Assembly: GCA_031269135.1 (NCBI GenBank)
Contig: JAISZP010000174.1
Span: forward strand, 1 to 5,940
Length of the DNA: 5,940 nt
Direction: 5' to 3'
DNA from: Deltaproteobacteria bacterium
GTDB taxonomy: Bacteria > Desulfobacterota > Desulfarculia > Adiutricales > Adiutricaceae
In this document: in pieces, positions 1 to 5,846 of the stretch
How the letters are laid out: each line of letters starts with the position of its first letter
Position numbering within the stretch: position 1 is the first letter of the stretch
Program-made: the position numbers and the translations under genes
Notes under the pieces: model-generated
The model's input: only the letters and a program-made list of their open reading frames with translations
Databases searched by the model: none
What the model was told of the DNA's origin: nothing

Positions 1-135
1 ATTCACATCGTCGGCTGCTGAATAAGCTGGAGATTTTGGACTAAATACGTTATTCGAAAATTGCAGCCGCGCCATCGTTGCGGAAGACGCAAAGCCTCTT
101 GAATCGTCGGGGGATTTAAGGTCTTTAAAGAAGGC

Positions 136-210
136 CTTAGGAGCATGATGTTTAGAAGCATGACGCTTAGGAGCATGAAGTTTAGACGCATGACGCTTAG
201 GAGAATGGCC
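136..210. repeat. 15-bp tandem repeat, five units (A-B-A-B-A)
   Basis: Five consecutive 15-nt units can be read directly: CTTAGGAGCATGATG (136-150), TTTAGAAGCATGACG (151-165), CTTAGGAGCATGAAG (166-180), TTTAGACGCATGACG (181-195) and CTTAGGAGAATGGCC (196-210). Units starting CTTAGGAGC alternate with units starting TTTAGAMGC (M = A or C), so the array has a 30-bp higher-order period. Because 15 is a multiple of three, the array stays open in some frames and gives pentapeptide-like translations: Met-Thr/Lys-Leu/Phe-Arg-Ser/Arg on plus and Met-Leu-Leu-Ser/Asn-Val/Ile on minus. No plausible start site supports translation. It is most simply an intergenic minisatellite. Confidence 0.85.
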
Positions 211-262
211 CAGCGGCGCGTAAGCCTGAACCCTGACGTTGCGGCGATGAAAAGCTCGGGGG

Positions 263-400
263 TTTTGCTGCGTCGCTCCATACCGAGTTATCTTCGTATG
301 CGGCATCACGCCTATAATGGTCAACGCTCAAGACGTCAAACGCATCAAAGGCGACAAGTCCGACATGGCCGACATATTACGGACCCGGCCTTGCGCCCGA
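263..400 (+). pseudogene. Possible IS110-family transposase remnant
   Basis: The plus-strand frame from 251 (after a stop at 248) contains, around residues encoded at 305-380, a peptide reading Ile-Met-Val-Asn-Ala-Gln-Asp-Val-Lys, then Lys-Gly-Asp-Lys-Ser-Asp-Met-Ala-Asp. IS110-family DEDD transposases carry a block of the form VNxxxVK...GxKTDxxDA, in which the KTD aspartate is one of the acidic catalytic residues, and the fragment matches that pattern well. Neither the N-terminal DEDD motif nor the C-terminal domain with its conserved serine can be found, and the frame soon becomes arginine- and serine-rich with no family resemblance. If the match is right, this is a short decayed piece of an insertion sequence that could not function. 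The call rests on remembered motif similarity over about 25 residues, so chance is possible. Confidence 0.4.
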
Positions 401-465
401 AATGATCGCAGTCCTCAGCGTCAACGAAAGCCGTCGTCGAAGCTCAGCTTGTCTTTACGCTCCAG

Positions 466-1029
466 TCATTCTATATTGCGATGCCTGGCCGCCATCTTTT
501 CAAAGCTTAGAACCGGGGTTTGATCGACTATGAGCATGACGGCCATATCAAAGAGAATAAAGAGGCATTGCTCAAATAAGTTGCCCATCGGCTGGATGGA
601 CGCAACGACATCGTCAACCCCTCTGTAGACTGAAGCCGGAAGAAACAATACCTGGTCCGCCAAATTTTTTGCCGTATGGCCGCTTGGAGAGCCGGTCACT
701 ACGCACAAATAGGCGCCATGTTCTTTGGCTCTCTCGCAGACGTAATTGATATGGCCAATTTGACCGTCGCCCAAGGTCGCGACTAAAAGGTCGCCCTTCC
801 GAAAACCTGGGGTCGTGTCGTCCCATATCCAGTAAGATTCTTTGCCCATATGCATCAAGCGCATAGCCAGCGCTTTGGTGGCCAAACCTTCGCGACCGAC
901 TCCGATCGAAAAGATGCGGTCGTGTTTTTTCAATAGTTCGATAAAAGCTCGAAAATTGTTCTCATCGAGCCTTTCAAAAACCGCTTCGTGTTCCTTTAGG
1001 ATCGCTTGAGATAAGCTCTTGAAATCCAT
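466..1029 (-). CDS. SIS-domain sugar-phosphate isomerase, 6-phospho-3-hexuloisomerase-like
   Basis: This is a cytoplasmic protein of 187 residues, the usual length of a single-SIS-domain 6-phospho-3-hexuloisomerase (PHI), an enzyme that interconverts ketose phosphates. Family-like features include a first loop Gly-Val-Gly-Arg-Glu-Gly (43-48) followed by a helix Lys-Ala-Leu-Ala-Met-Arg-Leu-Met-His-Met-Gly, a lysine-glycine-aspartate turn before the second strand (about 78-80), and the C-terminal Pro-Met-Gly-Asn-Leu-Phe-Glu-Gln (147-154). Two loops depart from the family: PHI proteins normally have GxGRSG and SGSGET, here GREG and TLGDGQIG (85-92), so the serines and threonine that usually contact substrate phosphate are missing. 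I chose ATG 1029 because AGAGAGGG lies 5 nt upstream; an in-frame TTG at 1053 would add eight residues overlapping the previous gene's stop. It is the last operon gene, 13 bp after the epimerase. Substrate unknown; a regulatory or non-phosphate role is possible. Confidence 0.85.
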   Translation of the reverse strand: MDFKSLSQAILKEHEAVFERLDENNFRAFIELLKKHDRIFSIGVGREGLATKALAMRLMHMGKESYWIWDDTTPGFRKGDLLVATLGDGQIGHINYVCERAKEHGAYLCVVTGSPSGHTAKNLADQVLFLPASVYRGVDDVVASIQPMGNLFEQCLFILFDMAVMLIVDQTPVLSFEKMAARHRNIE

Positions 1030-1042
1030 CGGTTCCCTCTCT

Positions 1043-1930
1043 TTAAGCGTCAAAGCCTTGACGAAGAATATCCAGGCTCTTTTTTATCCTCTCGCCGACC
1101 TCGTCATCAGGACTCTCAAAGGCCGGGACCACCTCCAGATAGGAGCCGACATCGCCTAACGAGGCCTTTTCGGTGGCGTCTTTAATCATCTTAGGAGTCA
1201 AAATGCCTTCCACCGTAAAATCCCAATGTCTGTCCAACAGGCCGTCCGTCTGCTGGAGATGTATCGAACCCACGTACGGACCGCATTTGGAAAACCACAA
1301 GTCGATGTCGGCCTCAGGACCCAATAAGGGCTTATAGAGGGCATGCCCCCAGTCGATCAGCAGCTTGAACTCGATGTCCGCATCCTTAAGATCTTCCATA
1401 AGCTTGACTGAAGCTTGCGGACTATGCGGAAATTCGGTGACGAGAGGAGTGGCTTCGATATGAATTTGCTCCAAAGATTTTTCCTTGCCGTAACTAGCCA
1501 ATTGTTTGAGCAAACCAAGCATTTCGGCGTAAAGCTCAGAGCGCCGGACGGGATCGTTCGCGTCGCGGTTGGACATGCCGCCCACCGGAGTGCCCATCAC
1601 TTTCGACCCCAAGGCTAAGGTCATATCCACCGCCCGTTTGAAAAATATCAGGGCCGCCTCGCGTCCCTCGGCGAAGGGAGAAAGAAACTGCGGGTAGGTG
1701 TAGGAGGCCAAACCTCCGAATACGGAATCGATGCTGACGCCTTTTTCGGCGAACGCTTCTTTGTAACGCTTGGCCAGTCCATCTCTGATGAACTCCGGCC
1801 ACCACGGATCCAAAAGGTCGAAGGTGAACTGCACGTTTTTGACCCCGAATCGATCCGACACCATAGAAGCCAAAACATCAGGCTCCAACCACCGCTTGAC
1901 GGCGAACGACAAATTCAAACCCAATATCAT
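1043..1930 (-). CDS. TIM-barrel sugar-phosphate isomerase/epimerase (erythrulose-phosphate epimerase-like)
   Basis: This 295-residue cytoplasmic protein has the look of the xylose isomerase-like TIM-barrel superfamily (AP endonuclease 2 fold), whose members isomerise or epimerise sugars and sugar phosphates using a divalent metal. Likely metal ligands sit at the strand ends: Glu159 (Ile-His-Ile-Glu), Asp193 with His196 (Ile-Asp-Trp-Gly-His), His224 (Ser-Ile-His-Leu-Gln) with Asp229, and Glu266 (Tyr-Leu-Glu-Val-Val). The N-terminus Leu-Gly-Leu-Asn-Leu-Ser-Phe-Ala-Val-Lys-Arg-Trp and the block Phe-Asp-Leu-Leu-Asp-Pro-Trp-Trp-Pro-Glu (36-45) recall, from memory, the EryC/LerI group of erythrulose-phosphate epimerases in tetritol catabolism. 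The fold assignment is firm, the substrate is inference. The gene starts 3 bp after the permease stop; GGAGG inside the permease's last codons serves as its ribosome binding site, 11 nt from the ATG, slightly long, so translational coupling is likely. Confidence 0.85.
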   Translation of the reverse strand: MILGLNLSFAVKRWLEPDVLASMVSDRFGVKNVQFTFDLLDPWWPEFIRDGLAKRYKEAFAEKGVSIDSVFGGLASYTYPQFLSPFAEGREAALIFFKRAVDMTLALGSKVMGTPVGGMSNRDANDPVRRSELYAEMLGLLKQLASYGKEKSLEQIHIEATPLVTEFPHSPQASVKLMEDLKDADIEFKLLIDWGHALYKPLLGPEADIDLWFSKCGPYVGSIHLQQTDGLLDRHWDFTVEGILTPKMIKDATEKASLGDVGSYLEVVPAFESPDDEVGERIKKSLDILRQGFDA

Positions 1931-1933
1931 AAG

Positions 1934-2968
1934 CTACTCAGCCTCCATTTTTTCTTTTTTGACTTCAACGTCGATTTTGATTTTACGCTGTTTTCTCTCC
2001 CTCAGAATGGCCGAAATCGAGCCGAAGGAGATGGCCGCCACCACCACGAAACCGCTGACCGCCGACTGCCAATATACGTTGACGCCCAATAAGACGATCA
2101 TGTTTTGGATGACGCTGATTATGGCGGCGCCTATGAGAGCGCCGGCCGGGTTGCCGATGCCGCCCGTCAAGGCCACCCCGCCTATCACGGAGGCGGCTAT
2201 GGAGTTCATGGGCCAATTTTCGCCGATCGACGACTGGGAGGAACCGAGCCTGGCCACATACAAAATGCCTGCTAATGAAGCGATCAGGCCCATAATGGCG
2301 TAGTTTAAGATGCGGATGCGATCGACTTTGATGCCGAGGATTCTGGCCGCCTCTTTGCTGTTGCCGATGGCGTAGATATAGCGGCCTGTCTTGGTTTTTT
2401 TCGTCAAAAACAGCACCGCCGTCAAAACCAAAAGGGTGAAGACGAAAGGAATCGGCAAAGGGCCTAAATTGCCTTTGCCTAAAAAGTGGATGACGTCAGG
2501 GATATTGGTCACCGCTTTTCCTTTGGTCAAAACCAAAGTCACCCCGCCATAGACGCCGGCCATGCCGATGGTGACGACCATGGAGTTAAGGCGAAGCTTG
2601 GTTATGATCAGCCCGTTGATCGAGCCGAGCGCCACTCCCAAAGCCAAGGCCAAGGCCAAGGAAAGATAAGGGTTCAGACCGGCGGTGACCATAAGCATGC
2701 CGGCTATGACCCCGCACAGAGAGGCGATTTTGCCGACGCTTAGATCGAGTTCGCCTATCAGCAGCAGCAAAGCCTGACCGATGCCGATCATTCCGATGAA
2801 CGCCAAATCTCTTATCAAGGCTTTTAGGTTATACTCATCTATAAAATAAGGCGACGAGACGGAGGCCAAAATGACCATGATCAAAAGCACCGCTCCGATG
2901 GCCGTCATGTTGCTTCGCCTAAAAGCGTTGATTATCGCCCTCCCCGGGCCTACTGAATCTTTCGCCAT
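1934..2968 (-). CDS. Sugar ABC transporter permease, RbsC type
   Basis: This is the inner-membrane channel subunit of a CUT2-class sugar importer; it probably works as a homodimer with the ATPase encoded just upstream. It has 344 residues, typical for RbsC-like proteins, with about nine or ten hydrophobic segments from residue 23 onward. Family landmarks are Gly-Glu-Leu-Asp-Leu-Ser-Val-Gly (72-79, the GGIDLSVG motif with one substitution), a cytoplasmic coupling-loop region around 199-220 (Ala-Ile-Gly-Asn-Ser-Lys-Glu-Ala-Ala-Arg), and Gly-Gly-Val-Ala-Leu-Thr-Gly-Gly-Ile-Gly-Asn-Pro-Ala-Gly (263-276). The C-terminus (about 322-344) is an unusually lysine- and glutamate-rich charged tail facing the cytoplasm. 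The start overlaps the ATPase gene's end by 19 bp and has a GGGGG ribosome binding site 5 nt before the ATG. A Leu-Ala run (about 104-110) is encoded by three perfect GCCAAG hexamers (plus-strand reading, 2643-2660). Confidence 0.93.
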   Translation of the reverse strand: MAKDSVGPGRAIINAFRRSNMTAIGAVLLIMVILASVSSPYFIDEYNLKALIRDLAFIGMIGIGQALLLLIGELDLSVGKIASLCGVIAGMLMVTAGLNPYLSLALALALGVALGSINGLIITKLRLNSMVVTIGMAGVYGGVTLVLTKGKAVTNIPDVIHFLGKGNLGPLPIPFVFTLLVLTAVLFLTKKTKTGRYIYAIGNSKEAARILGIKVDRIRILNYAIMGLIASLAGILYVARLGSSQSSIGENWPMNSIAASVIGGVALTGGIGNPAGALIGAAIISVIQNMIVLLGVNVYWQSAVSGFVVVAAISFGSISAILRERKQRKIKIDVEVKKEKMEAE

Positions 2969-4482
2969 CTATCCCCCGAATTCATGTTTTTTCTTGCCGA
3001 GTCTTTAACTCCGATGACGGCCCTGAGTATTTCGTCTTTATCGGCCTGAGCTTCGAACTCGGCGGCTTGTCTGCCGTCGTAGAGCACCAAAAGACGGTTT
3101 GAGCACCTTCTGACTTCTTCTAGTTCGGAGGAAATCAAAATTATGCCGATGTCTTTTTCCTCGGCCAATTTTCTCATCATGCGGTAGATCTCGGTCTTGG
3201 TCCCGACGTCTATGCCTTTGGTCGGTTCGTCGAAAACCAACACTTTAGGTCGGCAAATCATCGCCCGTCCTATGATGACCTTCTGCTGATTGCCCCCGCT
3301 TAAAAACTGGATGGCTTTCTGAGAATCAGGCGTCTTGACGTCATAGGCGGCGATCACCTCGTCGGCCAAAGCGTTTTCTTTTGCTGGGGATATGCCGAAG
3401 ATGGAGCTTATCCGATCCAAAACAGAGATCGAGACGTTTTCTCGAATGCTCAGTTGGGGAAGTATCCCGTATTTTTTGCGTTCTTCCGGCAGGTAAATCA
3501 AGCCTTGACTTACGGAATGGCTGGTATCGCCAAGCTTATGCGGAATTCCTCGGAGCTTCACCGTCCCTGAATAAACGGCGAGATGGCCGAAAATGGCCTG
3601 CATCAGTTCCGTTCTTCCCGCCCCGACCAAACCATAAAAACCTAAGATCTCTCCTGCTCTCAGAGTAAAGCTGACGTCGGTGAAGCGCGCCCCGGTCAAA
3701 TGCTCCACTTCCAGAAGTTTCTCTCCCGGAGCGCGGCGGGCGAAGAAAACCTCGTTTTGATCGATCGTCCTGCCGGTCATCTGGGTTATCACCGAAGCCG
3801 AATCCATCTGGTCTATCCGAGAGTGGCTCACCATTTCGCCGTTTCGCATTATGGTAATCTCATCGCCTAAGCCGAACACTTCTTCAAGCTTGTGGGAGAT
3901 GAATATGACCGCCTTGTCGTCGGCTTTGATGCGCTTGATGATGTTGAACAGGACCGCGGAATCGTCGGTGGTCAAGCTGGTGGTTGGCTCATCCAGCATG
4001 AGCGCTTCATAATCTTCATTGACGGTGGCTCTGGCGACTTGCAGAAGCTGCTGAGAGGAAATCGGTATGTCTTTGACCAACTGATCCGGAGCGACTTTTA
4101 TGCCGAACTTTTCCAGAAACGGCCAAGCCTTGTCCTGAATTTTTCTTTGACTTATCAATCCCTTGAAATAAGACTGAGTATAGGGCAAAAACAGATTTTC
4201 AGCCACCGACATGTTGGGAAACAGGTCTATCTCCTGAGGCACGTAGGCCACCTTTTTAAAGATGGCCGAACCAGGCGGCCCGCACTTTCGGCCGCCGATG
4301 AATATCTCCCCGTCGTCCGGCTGGTAGACGCCTGTAAGGCATTTGATCAAAGTGCTCTTGCCCGCGCCGTTTTCTCCGACGATGCAGTGTATGCGTCCCG
4401 ACTCGAAGGCGATGTCGACCGAATCGAGAGCGACTACCCCGGGAAAGAGTTTTGTGATGTTTCGCGCCTCCAGCGCCGTCAT
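2950..4482 (-). CDS. Sugar ABC transporter ATP-binding protein, RbsA/MglA type (two ATPase domains)
   Basis: This 510-residue cytoplasmic ATPase powers the importer; two fused nucleotide-binding domains are the hallmark of the RbsA/MglA/XylG family, and the length is normal. Domain 1 has Walker A Gly-Glu-Asn-Gly-Ala-Gly-Lys-Ser-Thr (36-44), a Q-loop at Pro-Gln-Glu (82-84), a degenerate signature Ile-Ser-Ser-Gln-Gln (141-145), Walker B Leu-Met-Leu-Asp-Glu-Pro (161-166) and the H-loop His197. Domain 2 has the family's altered Walker A, Gly-Leu-Val-Gly-Ala-Gly-Arg-Thr-Glu (284-292, arginine in place of the catalytic lysine), a canonical Leu-Ser-Gly-Gly-Asn-Gln-Gln-Lys signature (394-401), Walker B (414-419) and serine where the H-loop histidine would be. 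This asymmetric pattern is known for the family, with one composite site thought to be active. The ATG is preceded by AGAGGG 5 nt upstream. A hairpin lies between it and the binding-protein gene. Confidence 0.95.
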   Translation of the reverse strand: MTALEARNITKLFPGVVALDSVDIAFESGRIHCIVGENGAGKSTLIKCLTGVYQPDDGEIFIGGRKCGPPGSAIFKKVAYVPQEIDLFPNMSVAENLFLPYTQSYFKGLISQRKIQDKAWPFLEKFGIKVAPDQLVKDIPISSQQLLQVARATVNEDYEALMLDEPTTSLTTDDSAVLFNIIKRIKADDKAVIFISHKLEEVFGLGDEITIMRNGEMVSHSRIDQMDSASVITQMTGRTIDQNEVFFARRAPGEKLLEVEHLTGARFTDVSFTLRAGEILGFYGLVGAGRTELMQAIFGHLAVYSGTVKLRGIPHKLGDTSHSVSQGLIYLPEERKKYGILPQLSIRENVSISVLDRISSIFGISPAKENALADEVIAAYDVKTPDSQKAIQFLSGGNQQKVIIGRAMICRPKVLVFDEPTKGIDVGTKTEIYRMMRKLAEEKDIGIILISSELEEVRRCSNRLLVLYDGRQAAEFEAQADKDEILRAVIGVKDSARKNMNSGDRWRKIQ

Positions 4483-4514
4483 GCCGACCCTCTATGCCGT
4501 CTCAGGCTGCGGGC

Positions 4515-4540
4515 CGCGCGGGCTTAAGAGCTCCCGCGCG
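4515..4540 (-). promoter_or_regulatory. GC-rich hairpin between binding-protein and ATPase genes
   Basis: A perfect 8-bp inverted repeat, CGCGCGGG (4515-4522) and CCCGCGCG (4533-4540), encloses a 10-nt loop in the 79-bp gap between the binding-protein stop (4562-4564) and the ATPase start (4482). On the transcribed minus strand no T-run follows, so it is not a standard intrinsic terminator. Hairpins at this spot in binding-protein-dependent transporter operons are known to protect the upstream mRNA segment from 3' degradation and so raise binding-protein yield; that role is my inference here. Confidence 0.7.
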
Positions 4541-4561
4541 ACCGGATGAATAAACAAGCTT

Positions 4562-5521
4562 TTACTCGCTGACCAACTTAATCCATTCATCGATGTTTGA
4601 AGCGTCGATATAAGCGATGCCCGTGTCGACGATCTTTGGGATTTCCATGCCGATGGAAGCCTGCCAAAGCATTAAGATCGCCATGGAACCCTGCATCTGC
4701 GGGATGGTGGAGGAAGTGGCGGTGATGGTGCCGCTCTTGACGTACTGAAGAATCTCGATGAGGTTGTCCATGGAAACGAACTTGACTTTTCCGGCCTTGC
4801 CGGCTTCTTCGATCGCCGCCGCCAGGCCTGAACCGGTGGCGTCGCAGTTCAAGTATCCGGCTAGTTCGGGGTTGGCGGCCATTACGGCTGCAGCCTGAGT
4901 CTGGGCTTCTTCGATGCTGTCGTTGTCGATGCCGCCGTCGATGACCTCAATGTTCGGGTATTTCGCCAAAGCGGCCAAGTGGGCTTGATAGCGTTCGACG
5001 TGGTTGGGAGCGGTGGGGACGCCCTGCATGACGGCGACTTGACCCTTCTCGCCGATCAGTTTAGCCAAGGTGTCGGCAGCCAAGCGAGCCTGCTCGGCGA
5101 AGTCGTTGCCGACGCTGGTCAAGTTGGAGCCTTCAGGAGCGGGAGCGTCGAAGAGGATGACCGGTATTCCTATTTTTTGAATCTCCTCGATGACGGCTTT
5201 GTTTCCGTCGTAATCCAGCGGGTCGAGGGCTATGCCGGCCGGCCTGGTGGCGGCGGCCTGTTCTAAAACGGTGTTCTGCTCAGTGACGTCAGCCGTCTGA
5301 GGGGCGCGGTAGTCGATCTTCACTTCAATGCCCAACTGCTTGGACAGGGCGTCAGCCTGCAGCTGGGCGCCTTTATTGACCTCATCGAACCACGCATGAA
5401 CTACTTTCGGGACGATGACGAAAGTCAACGGACCCTTGTCCTGAGCGGATGAGGCGATCGGCATGGCCAACACCAACAGAGCGCATAGAGCCAAACATAC
5501 GAATAAACAAACTTTCTTCAT
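4562..5521 (-). CDS. Periplasmic sugar-binding protein of a CUT2-class ABC importer
   Basis: This exported protein of 319 residues captures the substrate in the periplasm and delivers it to the permease. It belongs to the RbsB-like type I periplasmic binding proteins (Peripla_BP_4). Residues 1-26 form a signal peptide: Met-Lys-Lys, a hydrophobic core (about 5-20), then Ser-Ser-Ala before Gln27, a fair signal peptidase I site; there is no lipobox. The mature protein shows typical landmarks: an N-terminal beta strand Phe-Val-Ile-Val-Pro-Lys (34-39), then Asp-Pro-Leu-Asp-Tyr-Asp, Ile-Leu-Phe-Asp-Ala-Pro and, near the end of lobe 2, Phe-Val-Ser-Met-Asp-Asn. I chose ATG 5521 because GGAGG lies 5 nt upstream and it places the signal peptide at the N-terminus. 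The frame stays open upstream to 5899, but that extension would bury the signal peptide. It is the first gene of the operon. The ligand cannot be told from sequence; the downstream enzymes suggest a small sugar or polyol. Confidence 0.93.
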   Translation of the reverse strand: MKKVCLFVCLALCALLVLAMPIASSAQDKGPLTFVIVPKVVHAWFDEVNKGAQLQADALSKQLGIEVKIDYRAPQTADVTEQNTVLEQAAATRPAGIALDPLDYDGNKAVIEEIQKIGIPVILFDAPAPEGSNLTSVGNDFAEQARLAADTLAKLIGEKGQVAVMQGVPTAPNHVERYQAHLAALAKYPNIEVIDGGIDNDSIEEAQTQAAAVMAANPELAGYLNCDATGSGLAAAIEEAGKAGKVKFVSMDNLIEILQYVKSGTITATSSTIPQMQGSMAILMLWQASIGMEIPKIVDTGIAYIDASNIDEWIKLVSE

Positions 5522-5846
5522 TTTTTCCTCCACAGAAAATGGAAATGTGTCTCTCGCCGATTGAGTGAAAAACCGCGTAACAGCTGCGGGAGTCAGCTTG
5601 ATACGCTTGGGCGCCATGAAGCCTGCCGAACGAGAGTCGCCGTTCGGCGGCCGTCGAATAAAATGGCTTTCCCTGTCATATAAAAAAATGCTCGCGATGA
5701 AATCGCCAAGAGCGTTGGACGTGACCTTAACGCGCCGACTTAGAGCCGGCAGATTTAATTTTGCTCGAATATAGAGTAGATTTATGAAGACTGTTTGAAA
5801 AAATCTCACCTGAACAGTAAGCTTTATGCTGGGATTAATGATTGAG
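5522..5846 (-). promoter_or_regulatory. Leader and presumed promoter region of the operon
   Basis: This is the untranslated region ahead of the first operon gene, so the operon promoter probably lies here or further out. It contains the GGAGG ribosome binding site (5527-5531, read on minus), a strong inverted repeat at 5625-5648 listed separately, and a smaller AGCTG/CAGCT stem just downstream of it (about 5582-5598). A weak promoter candidate on the minus strand is TATATT at 5768-5773, a five-of-six match to a -10 box, but no good -35 box lies 16-18 nt upstream. A 7-T run followed by ATATGACA (about 5675-5688) is AT-rich but not a convincing promoter either. No gene is supported; the open plus-strand frame at 5565-5774 starts at GTG without a ribosome binding site. 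Confidence 0.45.
5625..5648. promoter_or_regulatory. Perfect inverted repeat in the operon leader (operator or RNA hairpin)
   Basis: GCCGAACG (5625-5632) and CGTTCGGC (5641-5648) are exact reverse complements separated by 8 nt; one further T-G wobble and a C-G pair extend the stem to 10. It lies about 104 bp upstream of the binding-protein start. Neither strand has a T-run after it, so it is not an intrinsic terminator. It could be the operator of a dimeric sugar-responsive regulator or, if transcription starts further upstream, a hairpin in the 5' leader. The sequence does not decide between these. Confidence 0.6.

Larger units (their letters stand above)
1..465. other. Intergenic region downstream of the operon, no intact gene seen
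   Basis: This stretch follows the stop codon of the last operon gene (466-468, minus strand). Positions 1-135 contain nothing I can assign; a short palindrome, TCTTTAAAGA, lies at 122-131 inside a weak TAAGG/CCTTA stem (117-121 with 135-139). Positions 136-210 are a 15-bp tandem repeat and about 263-400 looks like a transposase remnant; both are listed separately. Open frames here (minus 3-281, plus 145-405, plus 317-523) lack a ribosome binding site. The first two translate the tandem repeat into low-complexity peptide, so I do not call them genes. No hairpin followed by a T-run was found after the operon. Confidence 0.6.

Noticed and set aside
117..139. TAAGG/CCTTA stem around the TCTTTAAAGA palindrome as operon terminator
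   Set aside because: Stem is short and AT-rich, has no T-run, and lies more than 300 bp after the last stop codon.
3..281. Minus-strand open frame of 92 codons spanning the 15-bp repeat
   Set aside because: No ribosome binding site before its ATG, and its middle is just the translated tandem repeat; no recognisable domain.
145..405. Plus-strand open frame with Met-Thr-Leu-Arg-Ser type pentapeptide repeats
   Set aside because: The periodicity comes from the 15-bp DNA repeat. It does not fit the A(D/N)LxX pentapeptide-repeat family, is very arginine-rich, and lacks a ribosome binding site.
2950..4482. Missing Walker A lysine and H-loop histidine in the second ATPase domain as a sign of inactivation
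   Set aside because: GLVGAGRTE and the serine at the H-loop are normal for the second domain of RbsA/MglA-type proteins.
3892..4527. Plus-strand 211-codon open frame opposite the ATPase gene
   Set aside because: It is antisense to a clearly conserved ATPase coding region and has no recognisable motifs; a shadow frame.
5675..5690. T-run followed by TATATG as an operon promoter
   Set aside because: No acceptable -35 box at a workable spacing; a TTGGCG-like box lies 21 nt away, too far for the TATATG.
5565..5774. Plus-strand 69-codon open frame in the operon leader
   Set aside because: Starts at GTG without a ribosome binding site, is antisense to the leader and spans the inverted repeat; no domain recognised.
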